This document shows positions 1 to 9,112 of a stretch of DNA of 64,000 bases, in pieces. The notes below the pieces were generated by a model that made no database searches, had not been told where the DNA came from, and saw only the letters and a list, made by a program, of their open reading frames with translations. Origin of the DNA: Catalimonadaceae bacterium JC749. GTDB taxonomy: Bacteria > Bacteroidota > Bacteroidia > Cytophagales > Cyclobacteriaceae. A program made the translations under genes and the position numbers. The first letter of the stretch is position 1. Each line of letters begins with the position of its first letter. The stretch covers positions 372,001 through 436,000 of the forward strand of contig JAJNNC010000001.1 in NCBI GenBank assembly GCA_021730635.1, written 5' to 3'.

Positions 1-2
1 TA

Positions 3-386
3 GATCAGAACATTTTACATAATGTATTCGGCGATAAAAATATACAAAATAACTATAAAAGAACTTTTACTTATATTCATCGTGGTACCTGGGACAATTG
101 GGACCAGCAATGGGTGTATGCAGTCTATGCAAACAATGGTTTAAGTATAGTCCCCAATAGAAATTTGATTTCTAACATAGGTTATGGTAATTCCGCCTCT
201 GCTGAATATTATGAAGATGATAGATTTATCAATATGCCCAGAGAAGAAATTACAGAACTCATACCGCCTACTTTTATGGTTCCCGATAGAGAGGCTGATG
301 AATATTATCACAATAAAGTTTTCACCCATCCTCCGCTGCCCAAAAGAATTAGGAGGAAATTGAGAAAAATTTTACATACCCTATGA
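3..386 (+). CDS. C-terminal part of HlpA-like glycosyltransferase (cut by window edge)
   Basis: The reading frame is open from the left edge to the stop at 384-386, so only the last 127 or so codons are present and the true start lies outside. The segment contains RGTWDNWDQQWVYAVYANNG followed by LSIVPNRNLISNIGYG, which resembles the C-terminal signature of proteins annotated as hemolytic protein HlpA-like or nucleotide-diphospho-sugar transferases. Those are usually found in O-antigen and capsule clusters. The stop overlaps the next gene's ATG in an ATGA arrangement, which implies co-translation with the following glycosyltransferase. A sugar-transfer role is inferred from family resemblance and context; the catalytic part is not in the window. 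Confidence 0.7.
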   Translation, partial: DQNILHNVFGDKNIQNNYKRTFTYIHRGTWDNWDQQWVYAVYANNGLSIVPNRNLISNIGYGNSASAEYYEDDRFINMPREEITELIPPTFMVPDREADEYYHNKVFTHPPLPKRIRRKLRKILHTL

Positions 387-1588
387 GGGTCTTAGTCTAC
401 TGGCATGATATGTTTCTGGAACATTCAGCATACCTCGTTCAGGCATTTGACGAGGCTGACTGGATAGATCAGATTGTGCTTCTTGGACCAGAGGCAATCG
501 CAGGTTCTGAGTCCATCTTTCACCAAACTGACAGCGCTCAACATACCTATCAGCCTAAGCGAGCCATTGTAGCTAAAGTGAAAACATATCGCTACATGCC
601 CAAATGTTGTCGGTTCTCTGAGTACAAATACTATCTTAAGCGTTATCAACCTGACCTAATCATTGTATTGGACGAACCTTTGTCTATGAACGTACTGCTG
701 GCTGGATTAGCTAGATACCAGGTTCAGCCCCTTCAAGGCAAGGTTTTGTTCTACGGTTTTGAGAACATTTATAGTACTATCCCTACACAATATCTTTTAG
801 ACAAACCGAGTATAGCACGGTTGCTATCCACTGTAAGAAAAGGCATTCGGTTTTTACTGCTAGACAAATTATTAATGCCTATAAGGAAAAGGCTGGTTTA
901 TGGAGGGCTCACCTCATATGAGGAATGTACTACTTATATACATAAAAATAATTGGTATCCAAAGATAAAAGAGCAATGGTGGCCTATTAATTTGCGATTG
1001 TTTACAACTGCTCGTCCTGCCAAACTCGCTGATGATAGCATAAGTGCATTCAAAGCTACAAATAAAAATATCATTGCTTATGTCGGCAGATTTGTTCGGG
1101 AAAAAGGGATTGAAGATCTCATACAAGCCATAGCATCACTTGATGAATCTTTTGTGCTATTGCTCATAGGAAGCGGCCCTGACCAGCCTTTAATACAGGT
1201 ATGGCTGGAGCGATATCAGGCTCAAAGTAAAGTGTTGATTCTTGGTCCGCAATCCCCTCAATCTTTGTCTGGTTATTTGCATGCCATCGATTTGCTTGTT
1301 TTACCCTCAAGAACTAGCTATTTTTGGAAGGAACAATACGGAAGAATTTTAACAGAAGCGATGGCTTCCCAAACGCTGGTCATTGGATCAGATTCAGGAT
1401 CTATTCCTTTTGTAATAGGAGATCCACAGCTTATCTTTCAGGAAAACAATCCACAAGCATTGAAAGAAAAGATAGCTGCTGTTTTCAATGAAAACATACA
1501 TAAGAATGCCGATTTGCTAGAAAAAAATAAAAAAAGAGCGTTAAAGGCGCATCCGCATTGTTTTATTAAAGCATTCTGTGAGTTATAA
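383..1588 (+). CDS. GT4-family glycosyltransferase
   Basis: This 401-residue protein probably transfers a sugar from an activated donor onto a growing polysaccharide repeat unit at the cytoplasmic membrane face. The C-terminal half is a GT-B donor-binding domain. It begins with YVGRFVREKG near residue 232 and includes KEQYGRILTEAMA near residue 317, where the Glu of the E-x7-E-like motif contacts the nucleotide-sugar in GT4 enzymes. The N-terminal acceptor half is poorly conserved and starts MRVLVYWHDMF. The start codon overlaps the stop of the preceding gene by 4 nt. The methyltransferase follows after 17 nt, so all three are likely one operon. Donor and acceptor cannot be predicted. Confidence 0.85.
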   Translation: MRVLVYWHDMFLEHSAYLVQAFDEADWIDQIVLLGPEAIAGSESIFHQTDSAQHTYQPKRAIVAKVKTYRYMPKCCRFSEYKYYLKRYQPDLIIVLDEPLSMNVLLAGLARYQVQPLQGKVLFYGFENIYSTIPTQYLLDKPSIARLLSTVRKGIRFLLLDKLLMPIRKRLVYGGLTSYEECTTYIHKNNWYPKIKEQWWPINLRLFTTARPAKLADDSISAFKATNKNIIAYVGRFVREKGIEDLIQAIASLDESFVLLLIGSGPDQPLIQVWLERYQAQSKVLILGPQSPQSLSGYLHAIDLLVLPSRTSYFWKEQYGRILTEAMASQTLVIGSDSGSIPFVIGDPQLIFQENNPQALKEKIAAVFNENIHKNADLLEKNKKRALKAHPHCFIKAFCEL

Positions 1589-1605
1589 TTAAATGAAGGT
1601 TCTGC

Positions 1606-2322
1606 ATGGAGAATGATTTATATAAGAACTATACTTCTATGGCTGTTCTTTCCGATACAGAGGAAGAACTTTTTTCCAAGTGGGGACAGCTTTACTTTAC
1701 CAAACGCATTTTACCTCACTTTCCTAAAGAAAAGGATATTCAGATCTTGGAAATTGGTTGTGGCTACGGAAGATACTTAGTGGCGTTATCAAAACTCGGT
1801 TATCAAAATAATTTTGGTATTGACATCAGTGAAGAACAGATCGCTTTTGCAAAAAATCAATTAAATTTAAAGAATGTAGAAAGGGCTGATGCCTTAGATT
1901 TTTTGACTACTCACCAGGATAAATATGATGTAATCCTACTCTTAGATGTGATAGAACATTTGGATTTGGATTATGCCATTAGTTTGTTAAAGAAAATATA
2001 CCATTCTCTTTCTGAAAATGGAAGAGTCATCATTCAGGTTCCTAATGCGATCACCCCTTTGAGCCCTAATTATTACGGGGATGTAACGCATCTGAAGCTT
2101 TACTCACCACGAACGATGGCTCAGTTGCTAAAGACCAGTGGGTTCACCACTTTCGAGCAATTCGAACTTCCTCCTATTGCCCATGGCCTAAAGAGTACTA
2201 TCCGTAGAATATTATGGAGCACCCTACTCAAAACCAGCATCAAAGCCTATTTACTAGTCGCCAATGGAGATCATGCAGGCAATATTTACACAAGTAATTT
2301 TCTTACAGTAGGTGTGAAATGA
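1606..2322 (+). CDS. class I SAM-dependent methyltransferase
   Basis: This 238-residue protein has a Rossmann-fold methyltransferase core. Motif I is ILEIGCGYGRYLVAL near residues 46-60, an acidic residue follows in GIDISEEQ, and a post-motif region VILLLDVIEH lies near residue 110. This is the UbiE/Methyltransf_11-like pattern. It lies inside the glycosyltransferase operon, so the likely substrate is a sugar or lipid-linked intermediate of the surface polysaccharide (inference). The C-terminal tail after residue 170 is unremarkable, with a hydrophobic segment near ILWSTLLKTSIKAYLLVA. A protein methyltransferase or a lipid-modifying role is possible but has no support here. Confidence 0.85.
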   Translation: MENDLYKNYTSMAVLSDTEEELFSKWGQLYFTKRILPHFPKEKDIQILEIGCGYGRYLVALSKLGYQNNFGIDISEEQIAFAKNQLNLKNVERADALDFLTTHQDKYDVILLLDVIEHLDLDYAISLLKKIYHSLSENGRVIIQVPNAITPLSPNYYGDVTHLKLYSPRTMAQLLKTSGFTTFEQFELPPIAHGLKSTIRRILWSTLLKTSIKAYLLVANGDHAGNIYTSNFLTVGVK

Positions 2323-2388
2323 TTCGGAAAATGTTATAATCATATCCGTTTGGAAACCAGTTAAGCACCCGATATAGTAACAATAGGT

Positions 2389-3441
2389 TTGAAACAAATC
2401 CTGATCAATGGTAGCTTTTTAGCACAGCCCCGCACCGGAGTACAACGATTCGCTCTTGAAATTAGTAAAGCCCTGAGAGCCATTCAGCCCGATATCCTCA
2501 TCGCTGTACCTAAAAATACTATGAAATCTGAAATTTGGCAGGATTTAGCGCCGATAACGATCGGACGTTTTAGTGGCCATTTATGGGAACAAATTGATTT
2601 GCCGCTTTATGCTTGGCAACAAAAGGCGCTGCTACTCAATCTGGATATGCGAGGTCCCCTGGCCTACCCTAATAAAATGATTACTATTCATGATCTAAAC
2701 TTTTTACATAATCCAGCTTGGGTAACCCCTAAGTTTTATTATTTTTATAAGCTTCTGGTTAGTGCTGGTGCAAAAACCAGCAGGAAAATATGCACAGTGA
2801 GCCAGTTTTCTAAGTATGAAATAACTCGCTTTCTCCAAACAGATCCCGAAAAAATAGCAGTAATTTATAACGCTGTTTCTGATCGAATCAAAAATATACA
2901 TACTGTTGCCGAAAAAGTGATTTCGTCAGATTATATTCTTTCAGTAGCCTCTACAGATCCCCGAAAAAATCTCTCATGTTTGATAGAGGCCTTTCATCAG
3001 ATATCAAATCAAAACATAAAACTGGTACTGGTGGGTTTATCTCATAAAAAAAATGCACTATCCATCAGCAATGAAAATATTATTTTTCTAGGCCATATCG
3101 ATGACAAAACCTTGGTAAATTTATATCGGCATGCCCGGCTATTTGTATACCCTTCACTCTACGAAGGGTTTGGGATACCGCCACTAGAAGCCATGTATCA
3201 TGGTTGCCCGGTAGTTACCTCTCATACAACAAGTTTACCTGAGATTTGCGGTGATGCTGCTTGGTATGTAGATCCTGAAAGTGCTACCAGTATAGCAGAA
3301 GGCATACAATACCTATTGACGGACACGGCAAAGAGAAATGAACTTATTATGAAGGGCAAACAACAGGTAAAGCGATTTGATTGGAACCAATCGGCTGAAA
3401 AATTATTAAGTATTATAAAAACAATGAATGACAAGTACTAA
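2389..3441 (+). CDS. GT4-family glycosyltransferase (mannosyltransferase-like)
   Basis: A 350-residue GT-B glycosyltransferase. The start is TTG at 2389: there is a stop at 2362-2364 and no ATG, GTG or other TTG between it and the conserved N-terminus MKQILINGSFLAQPRTGVQR. That N-terminus, with TGVQRFA and a later TIHDLNFL, is typical of the MtfB/WbaZ-like branch of GT4. The C-terminal motif is PSLYEGFGIPPLEAM near residues 254-268. It is closely related in layout to the glycosyltransferase at 5968, sharing FSK-E-I-R and DPEKI segments, so the two look like paralogues in one locus. It would add a sugar, perhaps mannose, to the repeat unit (inference). Confidence 0.87.
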   Translation: MKQILINGSFLAQPRTGVQRFALEISKALRAIQPDILIAVPKNTMKSEIWQDLAPITIGRFSGHLWEQIDLPLYAWQQKALLLNLDMRGPLAYPNKMITIHDLNFLHNPAWVTPKFYYFYKLLVSAGAKTSRKICTVSQFSKYEITRFLQTDPEKIAVIYNAVSDRIKNIHTVAEKVISSDYILSVASTDPRKNLSCLIEAFHQISNQNIKLVLVGLSHKKNALSISNENIIFLGHIDDKTLVNLYRHARLFVYPSLYEGFGIPPLEAMYHGCPVVTSHTTSLPEICGDAAWYVDPESATSIAEGIQYLLTDTAKRNELIMKGKQQVKRFDWNQSAEKLLSIIKTMNDKY

Positions 3442-3595
3442 AGTTATCTGCTTTTTTCCTGATTTGAAGTTAAGACTATAAAACAAAAACTAGATAAGAA
3501 CATGAAATCAAGGCTCTCACTTATGATAAGTAACCTTTTGTGTAACCTTCTGTACTAACGCTACAACTGACTACTGTTGACCTTATTGTGTACGT

Positions 3596-4705
3596 ATGAA
3601 AGTAGCCTTACTTGCTAACGATCGCCCTTCCTACTATAAACCTATGGCAGTAGCTCTGGCTAAGATGCTATCTACCCTTGGTATGTCAGCTACCATCTTT
3701 TATGAAGGGACTGCCATCATGAATGAGCCTTACCCCACTGTAACTTACCGAACCAAAATTGTTGTTAAACAGATACTGAACCTGCTGGGAAAGAAGTATT
3801 ATATTCCACCTATTGCTTCTATTGAAACACTTCTGAAAAAACTGACGGGGTATGATGCCATCGTAGTGGTAGGGCATATGCCCACTACTTTTGCCAAAGC
3901 CAACTATACAGGTGTAGATATTCTGAAGAAAAAACTGAATGTGCCGATCATCAATTATGATCTGTGTTTTCTGGCTACCCATGGCATGTGGGTGAAACTC
4001 CTGAAGAAAGATCCTAAGTATGGAGGCTTTGCAGGTCTAAACCGGTTCGATTACTACATGGCAGTGTCTATCACTACAGAATATCCACTGAAAAAGGACG
4101 TTATGTTTCCGGTATCCTGTATTGGTGGTGATTTTCAGGCAGAAAATTTGTTTCCTGAGCAAGAGGAGTTTATGGCACTGGTAGACTTTGAAAGAGAAAG
4201 TCATCCAAAAGAACGGGCATTGCAATTACAGGCACTGAAAGAGACAGATACAAAGTATTATATACTACACGGTACCTATTCGGCGGACGAGATTAGAAAT
4301 ATATACCGTAAAAGCGCAATTTATTTTTTAGCCCACCGGGAAAGTTTCGGGTTACCCATAGTTGAACTGCAACACTGTGGTTGTCTTATTTTTACTCCCT
4401 ACAAGCGATGGGCTCCTGCTCACTACCTCTTTAAGTCGCCTTATGAACGAGGAGAAGGACAGTTGGGTACCAACTTTAAGGTATATCGTAACGACCTTAC
4501 CTTACTGAAAAGTATGATTCAGGAAGTGAAAACACAGTATAATGCTCATAAGGTAGTAGAATCGTTTAAAAAGGAGTATCCTATGTTTTATACAGGCAAC
4601 TTAGCCGCTTTGTCTGAAGTTATGAATAAAATACAGCAAGGTGTTATTCATGCTCAATCACATAATGATTACAAGGATCTGGACCAAGAAATAATCCTGG
4701 ACTAA
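3596..4705 (+). CDS. divergent glycosyltransferase-like protein of the polysaccharide locus
   Basis: A 369-residue protein that I cannot place in a named family. The N-terminus MKVALLANDRPSYYKPMAVAL looks like the first beta strand and loop of a GT-B enzyme. The later segment YFLAHRESFGLPIVELQHCG near residues 243-262 matches the GT4 donor-binding pattern E/S-FGLPIVE, with the expected Glu. The central part carries several basic clusters and no predicted membrane helix. A 154-nt gap with short direct repeats of TGTAACCTT precedes it, so it may have its own promoter. The polymerase gene starts 33 nt downstream. Most likely it is another glycosyltransferase of the repeat unit; a non-catalytic polysaccharide protein is the alternative. 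Confidence 0.6.
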   Translation: MKVALLANDRPSYYKPMAVALAKMLSTLGMSATIFYEGTAIMNEPYPTVTYRTKIVVKQILNLLGKKYYIPPIASIETLLKKLTGYDAIVVVGHMPTTFAKANYTGVDILKKKLNVPIINYDLCFLATHGMWVKLLKKDPKYGGFAGLNRFDYYMAVSITTEYPLKKDVMFPVSCIGGDFQAENLFPEQEEFMALVDFERESHPKERALQLQALKETDTKYYILHGTYSADEIRNIYRKSAIYFLAHRESFGLPIVELQHCGCLIFTPYKRWAPAHYLFKSPYERGEGQLGTNFKVYRNDLTLLKSMIQEVKTQYNAHKVVESFKKEYPMFYTGNLAALSEVMNKIQQGVIHAQSHNDYKDLDQEIILD

Positions 4706-4738
4706 CATATCGATTTAATAGTTATAGCGTATCAAAGG

Positions 4739-5983
4739 ATGAAGATTGTTTTATCACTTACTAAATACAAACAGAGAAAATATGAATATATGGCAGCCCT
4801 GCTGCTTACCTTTATTGTATTGTTGCCCAAAGGAGGTATCCGGATGGCTGATATCCCTCTGACAACAGGATATGCTATCTTGTTTTTTCTGGCAGGTCTT
4901 AGTTTCACCTGGTATACCTTCAGTGGCAGGATTCGCTGGATAGGGAAATACCAGGCCATTTGTTTAGGCTGCTTTATTCCGTTTTTCGCATTGTCTACTT
5001 TTAAGATTTTAGCATCCGGTTATCTGAGCCTGGGTTTTATGATTTCATTTTATGTCTCCTTATTTTTTATTCCTGTTACCTTTTTGCTACTTTTTTACCA
5101 TCCTCTCAAACATATTTCCTTTGAGTTTATCAAGAGCCTATTGGTTAAGTTTATTTTCCTGACAGCTATATATGGTATCTTTCTCTTTTTTTATAAACTC
5201 TATACCGGAGAATTCATAGAAATTCCATTGGTTACGGTTAATATGGGAGATGTGGGAGAACTGGAAAATAAGCACATCAACCGGGGAGGCATTTTCAAAC
5301 TCATCTCTACCTATAACAATGGAAACCTTTATGGCATTTGTATGCTTATGCTCCTACCACTCTATCAGCAGTTCGAGAAAAAAACACATAAGAAAGGGAT
5401 TGTCAAATTAGCTTTACTCCTTACTCTATCGCGTACTGTTTGGATAGGACTCATCATGTTTGAATTTCTGAACTTTGTTTTTATCAAAAGAAAAACGATC
5501 AAATCATATATCGGTATAGGCATGGCGTTGGTCATTGTCTTCATTGCCATCAGTATTGGCTTGTCCCTGTTGAACAAAAATATATACTTTCTAGCCGATA
5601 GCAGTCTGGGTGGCCGGGCCGATCAGGTAGAGGTTCTGAATGAAAGCACATTTTTTCCAGATCTTTCTACACCTTTTCAATATATAAGAGAGATGGTATA
5701 TTTCAGTGTTATCGAGAACTTTGGCTGGATAGGATTGCCCCTCTTTTTCCTTTACTTATCTACCCCTATTCTGCTGTATATGCTAAGGCAAGTACCCCAG
5801 CCCCGCTTCATTGTTAAAAAATGTTTGGTACTGGGCCTGGTACTTTACCATTTTGTAGCTATTGCCGATGGTGCTATTTTGTATATTCCTATTATGGCTA
5901 TTTACTGGCTTGTTGTATCGCTGCTGCTAAGCAACCTGAATCTACCTTCATCCAAAGAGAAGCCTGCATGCACATATGTATAG
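4739..5983 (+). CDS. O-antigen/exopolysaccharide polymerase or ligase (Wzy-like membrane protein)
   Basis: A 414-residue polytopic membrane protein with about ten to twelve hydrophobic helices, for example YMAALLLTFIVLLPKGG near the start and LALLLTLSRTVWIGLIM in the middle. The TLSRTVWIGL segment, a short basic turn inside a hydrophobic stretch, resembles the Wzy_C/O-antigen ligase signature TxSRxxWxG. A large loop with GRADQVEVLNE follows, as in periplasmic loops of polymerases. In this family the protein joins lipid-linked repeat units in the periplasm or transfers a glycan to an acceptor. Its position between glycosyltransferases supports the polymerase role. Polymerase and ligase cannot be told apart from sequence alone. 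The next gene overlaps its end by 16 nt. Confidence 0.8.
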   Translation: MKIVLSLTKYKQRKYEYMAALLLTFIVLLPKGGIRMADIPLTTGYAILFFLAGLSFTWYTFSGRIRWIGKYQAICLGCFIPFFALSTFKILASGYLSLGFMISFYVSLFFIPVTFLLLFYHPLKHISFEFIKSLLVKFIFLTAIYGIFLFFYKLYTGEFIEIPLVTVNMGDVGELENKHINRGGIFKLISTYNNGNLYGICMLMLLPLYQQFEKKTHKKGIVKLALLLTLSRTVWIGLIMFEFLNFVFIKRKTIKSYIGIGMALVIVFIAISIGLSLLNKNIYFLADSSLGGRADQVEVLNESTFFPDLSTPFQYIREMVYFSVIENFGWIGLPLFFLYLSTPILLYMLRQVPQPRFIVKKCLVLGLVLYHFVAIADGAILYIPIMAIYWLVVSLLLSNLNLPSSKEKPACTYV

Positions 5984-7062
5984 ATGCCCGTATGTGGCAT
6001 GCCTCGGGTATTGGCACATACCTGCAAAACTTGTTGCCTCCACTTTCTCATCAATATAATTTAACCCTGATAGGAGATGAAAAACAGTTAGCAACCTGTC
6101 ACGCAAAAATTATCCATAACACCATCCCTATTTACTCTATCCCTGATCTGTTGCGTTTTCCCAGGCTCGTTCCTTCATGTGATCTGTTCTGGAGTCCTCA
6201 TTACAATATTCCGTTACTACCAATCCCTGCCAGAAAGCGACTAGTAACCATACACGATGTATTTCATCTGGCATTCCTACAACAGCTCTCTTTTAAGCAG
6301 AAGATATATGCCACATCAGTGCTTAAGGCGGCTGTCAGATTGAGTGACAGCATTGTTACTGTATCAGACTTTTCTAAAGCTGAAATTATCAGATATACCC
6401 GAGCTGATCCCGAGAAAATTCATATGATTTATAATGGCGTGAACCATGAAAGGTTCCAGCCTGTTCGGCAACAGGCACTGCTTCAAAAAGTGAAACTTCA
6501 GTACCAATTACCCGACAAATATTTATTGTTTGTAGGAAATGTGAAGCCTCACAAAAATCTTATGAGCCTGGTAAAGGCTTTTGCCCAAATCAAAGAGCAA
6601 TTGCCAGGTTACTCTTTGGTCGTTGTAGGTAAAAAAGAAGGCTTCATTACCGGAGACGACACCTTGTTTAACATGCTGCAACAAGACGACAGTTTATCTC
6701 GGCGGGTTACTTTTACAGGTTTTGTAGCTGAAGAAGATCTTCCTGCTTTGTATACCATGGCCGATTTATTCATATTTCCTTCATTGTATGAAGGGTTTGG
6801 TTTACCCCCGCTGGAAGCGATGGCCTGTGGCTGCCCCACCTTGGTCTCCGAGCGTGCTAGTATGCCCGAAATTTGTGGAGAGGTAGTTTGGTATATCAAT
6901 CCTGAAGATGTTAATCACATCGGTCAGCAGATCATACGGGCAGTATCTCTTTTGCCCAACGAACGCCAGACATGGATTGAGAATGGTATCAAAAAAGCTC
7001 AACTTTTCACATGGGAAAAAGCGATAAGCCAACATATCAGCATCATTAGTGAACTTATCTAG
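5968..7062 (+). CDS. GT4-family glycosyltransferase (mannosyltransferase-like)
   Basis: A 364-residue GT-B enzyme. I chose the ATG at 5968, giving MHICIDARMWHASGIGTYLQ, because this is the conserved N-terminus of the family; the open frame reaches back to 5821 but that part only shadows the polymerase gene. The start overlaps the polymerase gene by 16 nt, implying translational coupling. Visible features are TIHDVFHL, FSKAEIIRYTRADPEKI, GNVKPHKNL at the start of the donor domain, and FPSLYEGFGLPPLEAMACG near residues 270-288. It resembles the enzyme encoded at 2389. Its likely role is a further sugar addition to the same repeat unit. It ends 91 nt before a convergent gene. Confidence 0.87.
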   Translation: MHICIDARMWHASGIGTYLQNLLPPLSHQYNLTLIGDEKQLATCHAKIIHNTIPIYSIPDLLRFPRLVPSCDLFWSPHYNIPLLPIPARKRLVTIHDVFHLAFLQQLSFKQKIYATSVLKAAVRLSDSIVTVSDFSKAEIIRYTRADPEKIHMIYNGVNHERFQPVRQQALLQKVKLQYQLPDKYLLFVGNVKPHKNLMSLVKAFAQIKEQLPGYSLVVVGKKEGFITGDDTLFNMLQQDDSLSRRVTFTGFVAEEDLPALYTMADLFIFPSLYEGFGLPPLEAMACGCPTLVSERASMPEICGEVVWYINPEDVNHIGQQIIRAVSLLPNERQTWIENGIKKAQLFTWEKAISQHISIISELI

Positions 7063-7153
7063 TGGTACTGGCAAGTTAGTCTTACATTTGCCAAGGGGTT
7101 GATCCTTCCTGATTAATCATTCTATATATTTACAGTAAAACATGCCTCGCTGC

Positions 7154-8767
7154 TCATGGCTGCTCTTTACCATTGATATAGAGTTTAGAGGGTTTCTTGC
7201 CTGAATCTATTTTCTTGATAGAGGCATCTGGCATAGAGGGATCTGAGTTGATAAAAGTAGTACAGGTTACCCCTTTATTGGCACCAGCCCATTCAATTTT
7301 AATTTGATAGGGAATGCCAGTGATAAGATTTTCACTGATTCGGTTTACCGGGGAAGAATTGTAATCTGACTGTGTCGTACTTAATGCGTATAGGTTTTCT
7401 TTCTGCTGAGCAGAATTTATTATTTGATTCCTTTCAATCTCCAGAACGCCTTTGTTGTGGGTTTGTCCAGCTTTGATAATATAATTGTAAGGAGTAATGC
7501 TCCGTGTGATGTTGAATGTGTTTTCTTTAATTAAAATGTATTTATTGTTATTAAAGCTAAGATTAAGGACAACATTGTGTAATTGGTTCTTCACAAACTC
7601 AATATGGCTGCTGGGTCCACTTTGTTTTATAAGACCAATCTTCTCATGAGCTGTAAAGGTATTATCATAAAAAATAACTTTACCATTGTCCTGTTTTTGC
7701 GCTGCATTATAAATGCAAGCCAGTGGATGGGCCGGATGGGCCTGGGATAAACGGTTATTTTTAAAAAGGATATTTCGATTATAATGGAAAGTAGCAATAC
7801 AGCCGTTCTTACAGTTTTTAACATCATTATCCAGCGCTTGTGCATTGAAACATCCTTCAAAATCTATCCCTACATCACCACAATTCGCTACCTTGCAATT
7901 CTTTACAGTGATATTTTCACCCATGCTACCCCATATACCTCCTCCTCGTATCTGGTCTACTGCAACACCAGCCACTAAACCATTTCTACTCTTCCTCACA
8001 TTGACAGTATCACCATGGCGGTCAGGATGACTGTCGCCACCCCACCACTGAATACCATGGTTATATCTTGAAAAAGTTGAATTAGTAATTTTCCAATCAC
8101 TGGCATAATAAAATAACACTCCGTTTGTACGGTGCGCTATGTAATTTTCGGAGCCTACTCCAAAACAACTATCAATTTCAATAAAAGAATTGCATACTTT
8201 GAAATATGCATCAGAATGAAAATCCGAAGGAATTATTTTGTAAGGATATTGACGATCTACCCAGGTTTCTATAATTCCACCATTGTAAACCTCTACTTTC
8301 CTAATAGTTAAGTGTGAAACATTGGTAGCCAAAATTGCAACAACATTCTGTGCCGGGTTGTCAATTGACCTAAAAGTCAGATTGCTTACGGCGATATTTT
8401 TTTTACTATTGATGGTGAAAAAAGAAAAATCTTTTGATGCCAGCGTTTTTTCAGTAGAAATAAAAGTAGAATTTCCGCTACCTTGAATGATCTGATTGTC
8501 CTTTAACTCCAGACTTCGGCTGATTAGATAATGGCCGGGCGGAAAATAAATCTTATCATAGTCATTCAGAATATTTTGTATTTGGTCAGTTTGATCGGTG
8601 AGGCTATCTCCAATGACCCCAAAAGTATGGACATTGACCAGTGAATCAGTGATTTTGCCCGGATGGATATTAAAGAAAAAGGAAGCGTATCCAGTATTTT
8701 CAACAATGCTAGATAAATAATATCCTAAGCTGCTTAAAAAAAAAGCAATGAATGTCCATGTCTTCAT
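7154..8767 (-). CDS. right-handed parallel beta-helix protein (pectate-lyase-superfamily-like)
   Basis: A 537-residue protein. The N-terminal 20 residues (MKTWTFIAFFLSSLGYYLSS) are hydrophobic and probably a signal peptide or anchor. Next comes VHTFGVIGDSLTDQTDQIQN with YFPPGHYLIS and IIQGSGNSTFIS, the usual entry strand of Pectate_lyase_3/GH28-type beta-helices. Repeated coils rich in Asn, Gly and Ile follow, such as ITVKNCKVANCGDVGIDFEG and NILFKNNRLSQ. Such proteins in capsule loci are typically polysaccharide lyases, hydrolases or epimerases acting on the polymer in the periplasm or outside. No catalytic residues can be assigned. It is transcribed against the glycosyltransferase operon, so it is probably regulated separately. 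Confidence 0.75.
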   Translation of the reverse strand: MKTWTFIAFFLSSLGYYLSSIVENTGYASFFFNIHPGKITDSLVNVHTFGVIGDSLTDQTDQIQNILNDYDKIYFPPGHYLISRSLELKDNQIIQGSGNSTFISTEKTLASKDFSFFTINSKKNIAVSNLTFRSIDNPAQNVVAILATNVSHLTIRKVEVYNGGIIETWVDRQYPYKIIPSDFHSDAYFKVCNSFIEIDSCFGVGSENYIAHRTNGVLFYYASDWKITNSTFSRYNHGIQWWGGDSHPDRHGDTVNVRKSRNGLVAGVAVDQIRGGGIWGSMGENITVKNCKVANCGDVGIDFEGCFNAQALDNDVKNCKNGCIATFHYNRNILFKNNRLSQAHPAHPLACIYNAAQKQDNGKVIFYDNTFTAHEKIGLIKQSGPSSHIEFVKNQLHNVVLNLSFNNNKYILIKENTFNITRSITPYNYIIKAGQTHNKGVLEIERNQIINSAQQKENLYALSTTQSDYNSSPVNRISENLITGIPYQIKIEWAGANKGVTCTTFINSDPSMPDASIKKIDSGKKPSKLYINGKEQP

Positions 8768-9112
8768 GAAGTGATAGCAGTGTAATACGTATAATGAAAT
8801 CCAAAGTCTATTTGCTTTGGTATATAAAATACAAACGGTAAAAATCCAGAACGAATATATTGCTCCAAGATAGATTTATACCTTACTAAATTTTTGATTT
8901 CATAGGTTTGTAAGAATTTCATACTCAATAATCCGGGAGGGTTGCCACATGCTTATATCCAGAAGCAGATTTTCTCTTTAGCACAAATATGATGTTGAGA
9001 ATCTTCTCACAATTTTACGATACGGGGAGCATTCACTCTTTGTGAAAATCCGATTTTCGCACCATAGTTTAAAAAAGCAGCATAAAAGACAAAATGGCTT
9101 TTCATCTCCGAT
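8768..9112. other. 345-nt intergenic region between two minus-strand genes
   Basis: AT-rich spacer upstream of the beta-helix gene and downstream of the FkbM gene. It must hold the promoter of the beta-helix gene, but I found no clear TAnnTTTG box on the minus strand. A 6-bp hairpin CCAAAG/CTTTGG lies at 8801-8820 and a small palindromic element TGAGAATCTTCTCA lies near 8996-9009. I see no small open frame with a convincing start and no RNA gene. Confidence 0.4.

Noticed and set aside
5821-5967. N-terminal extension of the GT4 protein
   Set aside because: This stretch lies in another frame of the Wzy-like gene; the conserved N-terminus begins at the ATG at 5968.
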